From assembly GCA_007449985.2 (NCBI GenBank), contig VIIQ02000020.1, positions 682,001-746,000 on the forward strand: DNA of 64,000 nt. Reading direction: 5' to 3'. Within the stretch, counting starts at the first letter, position 1; every line of letters begins with the position of its first letter. A program made the position numbers and the translations under genes. Below, piece by piece: positions 13,001 through 22,600 of this stretch. Source of the DNA: Desmodesmus armatus. Lineage: Eukaryota; Chlorophyta; Chlorophyceae; Sphaeropleales; Scenedesmaceae. The notes under the pieces were generated by a model, which was not told the DNA's origin, ran no database searches, and saw only the letters and a list, made by a program, of their open reading frames with translations.

Positions 13001-13639
13001 AGCCGTTGATGGCATTGGGACAGCAGCGCGCAGGTGGAGAACAGCAGGAATGTCAGCACATTGAGGGTGTTGGTGGGGAGTCGACGCAGGCTGCAGGGGT
13101 TGAGCGACTGAGCAGGTGGGTGAGGGTGCCATGCAGCAGGGGCCACCATCGCTGCAGGATAAGTGGGCAGGGTGGCCGTACAGCTGGGTCTGGGCAGAGG
13201 AGGATCTACTAGGGGGCGGTGATTGAGGCTGACAGTTGGCAGGGTTCAGCAGGCTTGTGCTGTTGTCCTGGGAGGGTGGCAGCAGCCATGTGGCAGGACC
13301 TCAACATGGGTCGTGAGGCATGCTGGCCTGTTACTCCTGCGCTGGGCGGCAGCTGTACCCAGCCTGCATGTCGCATGCAGCTTCATGGTGTTTGTTGACA
13401 GACAGATAGGGATCTGCCACGGCTGCCGTGGATACATACCCCAGCATGTCAGCACCATCGCCGTCAGCTTCCTTCCTGCTTTTGTTGACTGGTCCACATT
13501 AACTGGCTGTGTGTTCCTTCCCCCTTGTTGTCTCCCTCCGTCCCTGCAGGGCCCCATTGCCAACCTGGACGCCCACCTGTCAGACCCCGCAGGCAACAAC
13601 GCCTGGAACTTCGCCACAAAGTTCGTGCCCGGCAACTAA
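10029..13639 (+). CDS. LHCBM: Major light-harvesting chlorophyll a/b protein of photosystem II (LHCII)
   Basis: A plastid thylakoid antenna protein that binds chlorophyll a/b and carotenoids and passes energy to the photosystems. Seven exons agree in phase: 10029-10103, 10360-10406, 10765-10841, 11389-11484, 11954-12123, 12682-12897 and 13550-13639, giving 256 residues. The N-terminus ([20 protein letters not shown]) is a short chloroplast transit peptide. The trimerisation motif WYGPSR lies at residues 41-46. Helix B carries the chlorophyll-ligand pattern [13 protein letters not shown], helix C lies around [18 protein letters not shown], and helix A carries [16 protein letters not shown]. 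The C-terminus ends [14 protein letters not shown]. Length and motifs are those of the family. A TATA-like box lies about 85 bp upstream and a TGTAA about 260 bp past the stop. Intron 4 carries a near-perfect copy of the end of exon 4. Confidence 0.98.
11588..11632 (+). repeat. Echo of LHCII exon 4 end in intron 4
   Basis: GTGATCCACGCACACTGGGC and the following CATGCTGG plus GTGAGTGGTGGTGGGG repeat the last bases and 5' splice site of exon 4 (11457-11500), about 130 bp further downstream, with one substitution in the exon part. Long G-runs follow both copies. Confidence 0.9.
12545..12597 (+). repeat. Dispersed palindromic repeat
   Basis: ACTGTTACTGTTACTG followed by ATGGTTCAGGCTGAGCCTGA forms a palindrome-bearing motif inside LHCII intron 5. 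The reverse complement of 41207-41262 matches it almost base for base. It is probably a small non-autonomous element. Confidence 0.7.
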
Positions 13640-13895
13640 ACCGCACACCCTGACGGCGTGTGATGCATGGCTGAGACCCTGTGGCTGCACAGTGCCTATG
13701 ACTAATCGCACATGGTGTTATGTGTGTGAGTGTGTTAGTGTGGCATCGTGACCGCTGGGTTTTGGTGTGTTGGGGGAGTTGCTTGTGGCGCTGTGTTGGA
13801 GTTGCGAGCGACTGTACAGTAGCAGCGGGTGGGTGTGTGATGATGGGTGACTGGGCGCAGGATTTGCTGACGCGTGTGTGACAGGCTCTGGGTGG

Positions 13896-13900
13896 TGTAA
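13896..13900 (+). terminator. Putative polyadenylation signal TGTAA for the LHCII gene
   Basis: TGTAA is the usual chlorophycean polyadenylation signal. This one lies about 257 nt past the LHCII stop codon, a normal 3' UTR length for these algae. Confidence 0.5.
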
Positions 13901-15438
13901 CTGAGGAGTAACATGATGTGTGATGTTCCGTATGGCAAGCTGTGGCCAGACTTTGCCTGACATTGACCTGACTCTTCTGACATAGGGCGGCATTACAACC
14001 AGCTGACTGAGTGCAGGACAGATCAGCATGGAGGCATGAGTGGCAACGGTACATCAACAAGTTTTCACACTGGGTGCAGCTGCAGCTGCAACAGCCATGA
14101 AAGTAGTGGTGCAGAAGCTGCGGGATGGACAGGTACTGAATCAAAATAAGTGTGCACTGGCTCTGTTGAGCAGTCACTAGCACGAACCAGCAAGGGTGCA
14201 ATGTGCAGTGCACGACACAGCAGCCAACTTGGCAACTCACTGCCACCAGACTGAAGCACAATCACATTCCGAACTTCTTCACTCAAGTACACACCAGTGC
14301 AGTGCAACATGAACAGCCAACTGTGTTACTCACTGTCAACATCTACAACATTCCACTCAAGAGCACACCAGTGCAGTGCAACACGAACAGCTAAATTTAT
14401 TCCTCACTGTCAAAATCGACAACAACTCGCTCAAGAGCACACCAGTGCAGTCCAACACGAACAGCCAACTTCACCACTCACTGTCACCATACCCGAGCCT
14501 CCAACAACACCATACCTTCTTTGCTGCACAGCATCGCTTGAGGCCACCCATGCATTCGTGTAAGGTGACAGTCGTTCAAATCCGTCAAGTCTTACAAGAG
14601 GCCCAGCACACCACACCCAGGCAGCAAGCCCCTGGGGCTCCCATGGCAAACTGTTGTACAACAGGTGTGCAGCTGCAATGCCTTTTAGATTGAAGCTGCA
14701 GGCAGCAACAGGCAAAGACATCCTGCAGGCCATCAACTCAACGACAACCTGCAGATCAGCGTTGGTCAAGGGCCACATCCAACCAGCACACCAAGAATTG
14801 ATGTGTGCAACTCAACATGAGGCAGCGCACTGCCGTGAGCATTGCTCAGCAGGCAACCAAGCAAGCTGACAGCCTGGCGACGGTCTGGCAAGAGGCGCAG
14901 CACACCACACGCAGGCCGCAAGCCCCAGAGGCTCCCATGGCAACCTGTTGTGCCACGCTCCAGGCCCACCCTACCCCACATATCATGAGCAGGATAACTC
15001 CTGCAACTTCCAAACAAGCTGTTGTCCCTCCATGCAGCTGTGTCACAAGAGCTCGCACCCTCACAGACTGCACAAGAATGGCTCAGTGAGCGCTCACTGG
15101 CTGCCGGGCCGCCAGTCAGTGACAATACGGAGAAGAAAAAACCAGTCACCCAAACCAGATAAGGAACCTTCATATGGCTTGCATGCACATGCTTTGGTAC
15201 AGGGATTCAACAAGTCACAACCATCAACCCTCCACACCCACTCAGGTTCAAGAGGTCAGCCAGCACCATGTCTGCCTGCTGGCGACTACGTCAGATACAC
15301 TCTGCTAGCTTTTGGGTTCATCTCTCCCCCCTGTCACCTGTCCGTAGTGGGACAACAGCCCTGTGTGGCAGCCCCCACATAGTGTAACCATTAGTACAAC
15401 TCGTCACGTCACATTTGGCAGCTGAATCGCTGCACCCC
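13901..15438. other. Intergenic region with short tandem repeats
   Basis: No gene was recognised between the LHCII 3' end and the OPR gene, two convergent neighbours. The stretch holds three to four diverged copies of a unit of about 75 bp at about 14170-14500 (core CACCAGTGCAGTGCAACA). It also holds a second pair of repeats, 14590-14655 and 14885-14955, sharing CAGCACACCACAC and CTCCCATGGCAA. Open frames here are short and lack domain features. Confidence 0.6.
14281..14500 (+). repeat. Tandem repeat of about 75 bp, three copies
   Basis: Each copy has CTCAAGAGCACACCAGTGCA-like sequence followed by AACACGAACAGC and CTCACTGTCA. A more diverged fourth copy lies near 14190-14240. Confidence 0.8.
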
Positions 15439-18105
15439 TCAACCTCCCAGGCTGTGCAGCTTGCCCAGCAGATACTGCTGCCGCTTTTGTGTGCTGTGCA
15501 GTGAGCGCCACTCCCAGTAAGGAATGCTGACGAGTGCATAGCCCCGAGCTGCCAGCGCGCGGTTCCTGAACAGGGTAGGGCCTGTCAGGGTGTGACCAGG
15601 CTGCACATAGTGGTACGGGCCCTCCACCTCTATCGCCAGCTTGACCCCTGAGGCTGTCACAGCAGCAATGTCGATCAGACATGACTTGTCAGCTGTGGGC
15701 TGCTCTTGCAGCGGCTGCTGCTGCAAGGTACCAGGTGGCAGATGCAGCACTGCAGCATACACTGACTGCTGAAGGTGGGATGACTGTTGCCTGGATCTTG
15801 CAAACATTGACTGCTCCCAGCTGGCCCTGCACTGCTCCAGCTGTTGCTGGGTCAGCACACCTGACAAACCCTGACCAGGTGTGGGTAGCTGACTGTCCAG
15901 CAGCCATAGGTGCACCTGGTGCAGCTGCTCCAACTCCTCATCATTGGCTGTGCTGAACAACTGACTGGCAGCAGCTGCCAGCTGCAGCACCTGCGGCACA
16001 CACACCTGCAGGTCCAGTACTGCTGCTGACCAGCACAGGTTGCACATGTGCTGCAGGGTGAAGCTGCGTGTGCCGCCATCCTGCAGCAGCTCGACTGCCT
16101 GCTGCAGCAGTAAGCCAGGCAGCAGCTCCGTTGCATACCCCAGCTCACCACATGCCCAGGCCATGTTGGCCAGGTCTTGTGGGTTTGCAGCTGCCATGTG
16201 CTGATGAGGGTACTGCTCCAAGGCCTGCAGCAGCTGCAGTGGCAGATGCTGCATCCTGCCACATGCCCACACCAAGTTCGCCACCTCTTGTGGGTGAGCA
16301 GCAGGCAGCCCCTGTTGAAAGGCAGCCAGGACCAGCTGCAGCTGCTGTACTGCCACCTGCTGCCCCATGATTGCGACAGCCCACAGAGTGTTGGACACAG
16401 CCTGTGGGTTGGCAACGGGCAATGCTGCTTCCAACCTGTCCAAAAGCTGTTGCAGCTGCTTTGGTGCCACCTGCTGCCCCATGGTGGCAACAGCCCACAG
16501 GGTGTAGGACACATGCTGTGGCTTGGCCCCTGGCAGCACTGCTTCCAACCTGGCCAACAGCGGCTGCAGCTGATGCAGTGCCACTTGCTGCCCCATGGTG
16601 GCAACAGCCCACAGCGTGTTGGACACCTCCTGTGGTTTTGCCTCTGGCAGAACTGCTACCAACCTGTCCAGCAGACGCCGAAACTGCAGTGGCGGCACCT
16701 GCTGCCCCATGGTGGCAACAGCCCACAGTGTGTTGGACACATCCTGTGGGTTGACACCTGACAGCACTGCGTCAAACCTGGCCAACAGCGGCTGCAGCTG
16801 CTGTGGCGGCACCTGCTGCCCCATGGTGGCGACAGCCCACATGGTGTTGGACACCTCCTGTGGGTTGGCACCTGGCAGCACTGCGTCAAACCTGTCCAAA
16901 AACTGCTGCAGCTCGGCAGTGCTAAGCTGCAGCTTCAAAGTCGCAGCAGCCCACAACACGTTGGACACCTGCTGCGGATTGGCCTTCTGCAGGGTGCTGG
17001 CCTGCAGCAACAGCGGCAGCAGCAGCTGGGCCGCGGCTAGGCTGCCCAGCTTGCCACATGACCAAATGATGTTGGCCAGCTCCCTGGCACCACACTGCTG
17101 CTGCAGCCGTACTGCCAGCTGGTGCAGCTTTGAGAGCAACTGCTGCTGCACTGTTGCTGCTGCCTGGTGCTGTGCTGCTGCTGCACCTTGCCCACACAGC
17201 TTGACTGCCTGCGTGTAAGCAGCACTAAGGTGAATGTGGTTGAGGTCTGCTGCATGCTGCTGCACAAGCTGCAGCAGCTGCTGAGGGCTGGTGGCAGCTT
17301 TCAGCCACACTGTCAGCAGGCGTGGGCTGAACTCGCTCGCGTCCCCATCACCCTTGCCGTGCCTTGCTGTGTTGCCCCACTTGCTGCTGCAGTGCTTGCT
17401 TGATGTAAGCTGAGCTCCTCCTGCTTGTGCTGCTCCTGCTGGTGCTGATGCCCCTGCTGCCTTACCTACTGGCTGCATGGCCGGCGTGTGCCTGCATGTG
17501 GTGTGAGGCGCTTGCTGCTGCTGTGCAATGCCGCGGACACAGCTACGCTGCGGCACGGCACCCCTGCGACAGCCTGGTGACTGCTGCTGCTGCACCCGTA
17601 CACCAGGTGGCGCACTCAGCACCCCAGGGGCTAGCGAGTACAGCGGCTGTGGTGCATACAGTCGTGGGCCCAGTGGTGCAGGAACGGCCAGCATACCAGC
17701 CGCCTGCTGCATGGGCGCCCAAGCTGTGGGGCATGCATCGCTGCGGCTCTGAGTTGCTGCTGCTGCTGCAGCACTGTGACTGTTGAGCTGAGGGGCATAG
17801 GCCTGGGTGGCGAAGCTGTTCATTGCAACCATGGAACCTGCGTATGGGACAGCCTGTGGCCCGCCGGTGGTGCTGCCTGCGGGCACCAGCCAATACTGCT
17901 GGGGGCCAAACCACTGCATCTGATGGTGCTGCTGTGACAGCAGAGGATGTTGCAGGTGACCATCTGTACTGTGCATGGGCCATGCGGGGTGCTGCAACAT
18001 CTGCTGCTGTTGTTGTGCATTGCTAAAGTCAGTTGACATGGCCCGCTGCGACCCTACGCTTGCTGTAAAAACGCTTTTTGATGGTGAAACGGAGAATGTC
18101 CACAC
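15439..18105 (-). CDS. Octotricopeptide-repeat (OPR) protein with C-terminal RAP domain
   Basis: One uninterrupted frame of 888 codons. OPR proteins bind specific RNAs in chloroplasts or mitochondria and control stability, splicing or translation. Residues 1-30 (MWTFSVSPSKSVFTASVG...) could be an organelle transit peptide. Residues about 30-250 are Gln/Ala-rich linker. From about residue 345 there are eight to nine 38-residue OPR repeats around NPQEVSNTLWAVATMGQQV, ending with the more diverged NLVWACGRM and NMAWACGEL copies. Residues about 819-888 form the RAP domain, with LAIEVEGPYHYV, GPTLFRNRALAARGY, LVSIPYWEW and a final LLGKLHSLGG. The target RNA cannot be read from sequence. It is intronless, unlike most neighbours, and its five central repeats are nearly identical at the DNA level. 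Confidence 0.95.
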   Translation of the reverse strand: MWTFSVSPSKSVFTASVGSQRAMSTDFSNAQQQQQMLQHPAWPMHSTDGHLQHPLLSQQHHQMQWFGPQQYWLVPAGSTTGGPQAVPYAGSMVAMNSFATQAYAPQLNSHSAAAAAATQSRSDACPTAWAPMQQAAGMLAVPAPLGPRLYAPQPLYSLAPGVLSAPPGVRVQQQQSPGCRRGAVPQRSCVRGIAQQQQAPHTTCRHTPAMQPVGKAAGASAPAGAAQAGGAQLTSSKHCSSKWGNTARHGKGDGDASEFSPRLLTVWLKAATSPQQLLQLVQQHAADLNHIHLSAAYTQAVKLCGQGAAAAQHQAAATVQQQLLSKLHQLAVRLQQQCGARELANIIWSCGKLGSLAAAQLLLPLLLQASTLQKANPQQVSNVLWAAATLKLQLSTAELQQFLDRFDAVLPGANPQEVSNTMWAVATMGQQVPPQQLQPLLARFDAVLSGVNPQDVSNTLWAVATMGQQVPPLQFRRLLDRLVAVLPEAKPQEVSNTLWAVATMGQQVALHQLQPLLARLEAVLPGAKPQHVSYTLWAVATMGQQVAPKQLQQLLDRLEAALPVANPQAVSNTLWAVAIMGQQVAVQQLQLVLAAFQQGLPAAHPQEVANLVWACGRMQHLPLQLLQALEQYPHQHMAAANPQDLANMAWACGELGYATELLPGLLLQQAVELLQDGGTRSFTLQHMCNLCWSAAVLDLQVCVPQVLQLAAAASQLFSTANDEELEQLHQVHLWLLDSQLPTPGQGLSGVLTQQQLEQCRASWEQSMFARSRQQSSHLQQSVYAAVLHLPPGTLQQQPLQEQPTADKSCLIDIAAVTASGVKLAIEVEGPYHYVQPGHTLTGPTLFRNRALAARGYALVSIPYWEWRSLHSTQKRQQYLLGKLHSLGG

Positions 18106-18481
18106 GAGAGAAGAGCCTGGGGCCGGGTTGCTGCACTGCCGGGCAAGGGCGGGACCAAGAGTGGTGTGTTTCGGAAACAGCCTGCTAGCCGATGATGCAG
18201 TTCAAAGCTGAAATTCTGATGCAGAATATCACGTGTGTGTGGGTAAACGCCTCTTTAGCGCATCAGGGGTACTGATAATCTGACCATTACTAACCCTGGC
18301 TCGCGTTCTATTACGTAACGTTTCGGTAGTGATGAATGTATCGTATGTAAGCATATCAACGTCACCCGGAGTTCTGCCTCTCCGCTCCTAAGCCTGTCAG
18401 GATCTAACTCAGATGATTCAGATCTATTTAGCTACATCCGCTAAATATCCGCTCAGATATCAGTGCAGCAAAGGGCTCATA
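18106..18481. promoter_or_regulatory. Bidirectional intergenic region, OPR gene / first BTB gene
   Basis: These 376 bp separate the start of the leftward OPR gene from the rightward BTB gene copy, so both promoters should lie here. No clear TATA box or other motif was recognised. Confidence 0.4.
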
Positions 18482-20502
18482 ATGCTGTTGTCCTTCTCTG
18501 AGCGTGGCAGCAGGCCGAGCTGTCCGATGTTGATGTGCTGCTCACAGCACCCCCAGCAGCAGACCAGCAGGGTGATGGCACTGCACAGCCCCAGAAGCTA
18601 GCAGACTTCCCTGGACACATTGTCCTGTTGAGCAGCAGTCCATTCTTCAAGGCACAGGTGCGTTTTGATGGGCATTGACAGCTTGTCAGACAAGTGCTGT
18701 CTGCCGAGGTGCTGGCGTCCATGAGGCACAAAAGGCACGACAGCTTGTGTCATCGATCCAGCTCTTCAGCCATTGGTAGCTTGCATCTGTTTCTGATGGT
18801 ACGATAGCTTTTACTTGGCTGACTATGTTGGGTGGGGTGGTGATGCGTTGATAATATTGTTGCTCTGGTTGATGAACATAACGCCGTACATGCGCCCTGC
18901 AGATCCTGCGCTGGCAACGCAAGCGGCCCCACGACCAGGCAGAAGCCGGAGTCTGCAGCAGCAGTGCTCAGCAGCCACAGCAGGATGCCAGCAGACCGCA
19001 GCTTGTGCTGACCCTGCAGGATGCTTCTGAGCAGCCTGCAGCCATGGCTGTGCTGGCAGTGATGTATGGTGCCAAGACGGTGTCTGAGCTGCTGTCTGAG
19101 CTGTCTGAGGAGCAGCAGCTGCAAGCGGCAATGCTGGCGGACATGTGGCAGCTGCCCGCCATCAGCACAGAAGCAGCACAGGCCCTTACCAGCGCATGCA
19201 GCACACAAGGCAAGCTGTCAGATGCTGTCACGCAGCAGCTGCTGCAAATGCAGGCAGTGCCTGATTGCCTGCAGCCGCTGTTGCAGCCAGTCTTGCTGTC
19301 AGTGCTGGGCAACTTGGAGCAGTGCTGGGCCAACGCTAGCCAGAAGAACATGCTGCTGAACCTGCCACTGTCCAGCATGGAGCTGCTGGTATCCTCGCAC
19401 AAGCTGGAGGTGGGTCACCCACAGCTGTTCTTCGCAGTGTGGCAGCTTGCTGCCAGCGGTAAACTTGCAGGGTCCCGCCTGGCACTTTGTGTAGAAGTGG
19501 CACCGCCCTGTATGTGCAGCCGTACGGTCACCGTGTCTAGGCTAGCCGCTCTTTGTTGGCTGCGCCAAGGCCTTGGCTGCGCAGATACTGTGTGACCATG
19601 ATTGTTGAGAGTGTGTCAAAAACACAGGCAGCCGCTTTGCCTTGCTTCTTTGTCTCAATTGACGAGACCTCACAATTACAACCCACCTGCCATGCTGTGA
19701 TATCTGTTTGCAGGTGGCATCAGAGGATACAGTGCTGTACACAGTGCAGAGGTATCTGGACAACGCTAGCGATTCTGCGGAAGCAAAGCAGCGCATCCAG
19801 GAGCGCCTGGGCCCCCTGATCCGCTGCCAGCACCTGTCACACTATTGGCTGCTGCAATCAGCGGTGTCAGATGATGCAGGCTCCAGGCCGCTTGCACAGC
19901 TGCAGCCACAGCTGAAGCAGCTGCTGATGTTGCGCAGCTCCAAGGCACATATGACAGCAGCAGAACTGAAGGGTCGGCTGGAAGATGTCCCTGCTAGCTG
20001 GCTGCTTGGTCAGCACAGGAAAGCTCCCGTCAGCACAGTATGGCTTACCTGGGAGCTTGATATCAGCACACTGCGGGAGGCAGCGCAGCGCAGCGCAGCA
20101 CAGCAGGAGGTGCAGTTCCTGACCTCCCCTAACCCAACACCCCCCTTGGGTGGGATGGCCTTTGAGATCAAGGTTGCGTGCGATCCTCACCAAGAGTTGG
20201 CAGACAGCCGCAGCGGTGTGAGCATCGGCGTGTGGGTAATGCCCCATGGTGTCCCCTCTGACGCAAGCTGCTCCTTCACTTATGCGCTGAGCATGCCTCC
20301 TGGCGAGGCACGGTCCCTTACAACAGCGCCCGACCAAGGCACCAGCCTGCACGGCGGCTCTGGGGACTTCTTCATGGTTGGAATCATGGCAGGGGGTTGG
20401 GATGAGGTTGCCTGGGCATCCAAGGGCCTGCCAGCAAGTGGGCCTCTGGTGCTGAAGCTGTCTGTCAGCAAGGTGGGACACGAGAGCAAGACAACAGGCT
20501 GA
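18482..20502 (+). pseudogene. BTB-BACK paralog 1, exon 1 frame broken
   Basis: Three exons align with the three paralogs in this window: 18482-18657 (BTB start, DVDVLLTAP... VLLSSSPFFKAQ), 18903-19409 (rest of BTB, ILRWQRKRP to MELLVSSHKLE) and 19714-20502 (BACK-like, then a C-terminal beta-rich region ending KVGHESKTTG). Introns are phase 0. BTB domains dimerise and often bind cullin-3. The block from ATG to the conserved TGGCAGCAG is 23 nt here but 24 or 21 nt in the paralogs. The ATG frame therefore stops within exon 1, and the BTB frame has a TGA just before it. Either this copy is a young pseudogene, it uses an unseen start, or one base is missing from the sequence. Exons 2 and 3 are intact, which argues for recent loss or error. 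It is the left arm of the inverted duplication. Confidence 0.7.
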
Positions 20503-22600
20503 TCGACGTTTTGTTGCCGCCAGCCGTACGGAACGCATTAGTCACAGGGTGGATGTTCGTATGCCTTGGAGTCTGTTGTTCCTCCCTGTCAATCATTGAC
20601 AGTACAGACATCAAGCCGGTGTTGAACTCTTTTTGAATGCAAGTTGCAGCGTGTGGGCCACAGCGCTTAATGCTTGTGGCATCCGACTCTGACTGTGAGA
20701 CGCCCTCCGTCGGGTGTAGGTTGTGCCAGAAATAGGCATGCCGCATGCCACCTTCCAAAGGCAGCAGCCTTCCGGGCTGTGACGGCATCATGCGCTGATG
20801 TTGCTCATCCGCATGATGCCGTCACAGTTCCTGGACAGTATGTGTCAATGCCACCGCACCAATGCCTGGTTTTTATGGACCTCAGGGTGCCTAGTAACCC
20901 TGAACTTCATGCGGCATGCGCTGGCTTCCGACTTGGTTCCATTTCGTGCAAGGACTGTGGGCTGTAGAGACATGGTGGTATGTTTTTGAGCTCCTCCCCA
21001 CCCCCAGCTGTTGGTGCTGTTGTAGAAGATGTGTGTTCATTCACAGCAGTTGTGTGGGATGAGGTTGCAGGTTTGAGTGCCAGGCAATTGCAGTTGCCGC
21101 GTCCCTGTTGCAGATTGTATCGTGCGGCTGCAGTTTGTCCCTTACAGGGTGGCAGGCTGCAGTCCCTCTCAGTGCATGAGTTATCTGGTGCACTGTGCCT
21201 GGCAGTCATGGGATTACGCGTGGCCCTAGCGTTGATCATCGCACGGGTTGATCACTGCACCAATACTGCTGCTACGCATGGTACACTCGTGGGTGCACTT
21301 GCAGCCCCGTGCATACCTTGATGATGAATAGTGTATCATCGTGATGACTCATGATGAGTCATGGGATGCCTATGTCATCAAGGGCCATGATGGCAGCACC
21401 TGCAGCTCAAGGGTGTGACACCTTGGTTGGATGTTTGCTGTGTGTACATGGGGCTTGTCCCGCCGTCTCATGGTGTGCATGGTGTGCATGCAGGGCGCCA
21501 CATGTGGCATGCTGTACAGTGTGCCACCCTGCCCCTATGTCGGTGTCATCATGTTGTGCGGCACCGAGTGCATCCGATGCCCTGTCCGAACCATACCGAC
21601 CGCATCACGGTTCATACACTGAACTGAAGAGCATTGCTTCACACCCTCAAGGGCCTGCCACTCTGCAAAAGTGTAACTGCACAATACAGTCTGCAACATG
21701 TATGCAGGAACTGCAATTGCCTGGCAAGCCCTTGTATTGCAATGCCATCTCAAAAAGCCGTTGTTGATCAACAAACCTCTTCTGCAACAAGACCTTGGGG
21801 GCACAAAAAGGCTTTCAAAAAGGGTCACCATGTTTCTTCACCCCAACGTCTCCACACAACACAGAGCCAAACTGGAAGCTGGCGCTATGCGCACTCAAGG
21901 TTACATGCGACATCATCACACGTTGCCGTGCAGGAAGGCTGCCGGCCCGGCCAGCATGCTCCGAGCGGCAGCTGCAGCTCGCCCAGCACTGAGTTGGCAT
22001 GCAGCATGCCAACTTCTTGTACAACCTCATTTTACCGGAGTGCATGTCACAGTCAGCTGACTGTGCAGAGTCAATGACTCTGCAGAGTCAGGTGCACCAT
22101 CTCAAACAACCGTTGTTGATGAACACACCTCTGTCGCAACGTTGTTAACAACACCAACAGCTGGGGCGCCCCTCACAAAAAGGCCACGGTGTCCCCTCAG
22201 CCAACATGTTCAGCCAACATTTACAGTTCTGACACAACACTAAACCCGGTTGAAGTAGCAGCCGGTGCATGCATGTAGGGTTACAGGCGATATCCTCCAT
22301 GATGCCGTCACAGCCTGGAACACTGCCATAGCTAGTTGGCATGCAACATGCCAACTTTTTGCGCAACCGTAGTCCAACGGAGTGCATGTCACAGCAAGAG
22401 TCCGGTGCCACAAGCATCAAGCGCTGTGGCCCACATGCTGCAACACTTCAAACTTCAACATCAGCTTGATGCCCTTACATGGCATGAGCTGTCAACGACA
22501 GGCAGAGAGATGAGAAAGACTCCAAGGCACACAGACAGCCACCGTACTACGGACCCATGCATACCGTACAGCTGGCGGCTGAGAAGCAGGGAAACGGTTA
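20503..22600. other. Centre of the inverted duplication, no gene
   Basis: This region is made of repeats. A direct pair lies at about 21748-22060 and 22100-22393 (start TCTCAAA(A/C)A(A/G)CCGTTGTTGAT, end GGAGTGCATGTCACAG). An inverted relative lies at about 20985-21200 (CCCAGCTGTTGGTGCTGTTG). Several short palindromes occur, such as GACTCATGATGAGTC near 21345 and TTGGCATGCAGCATGCCAA near 21992. The open frames are shadows of these repeats. Confidence 0.65.
20777..20827. repeat. Perfect hairpin, 18-bp arms
   Basis: CTGTGACGGCATCATGCG and its exact reverse complement CGCATGATGCCGTCACAG flank a 15-nt loop. It lies downstream of paralog 1 in the inter-arm region. A single arm recurs near 22300. 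Confidence 0.85.

Noticed and set aside
14560..14600. Possible tRNA because of a GTTCAAATCC box
   Set aside because: No acceptor stem or D-arm could be matched upstream, and the sequence lies in a locally repeated region.
16177..17218. Plus-strand frames of 190-207 codons inside the OPR gene
   Set aside because: They are shadows of the repeated OPR coding sequence on the opposite strand.
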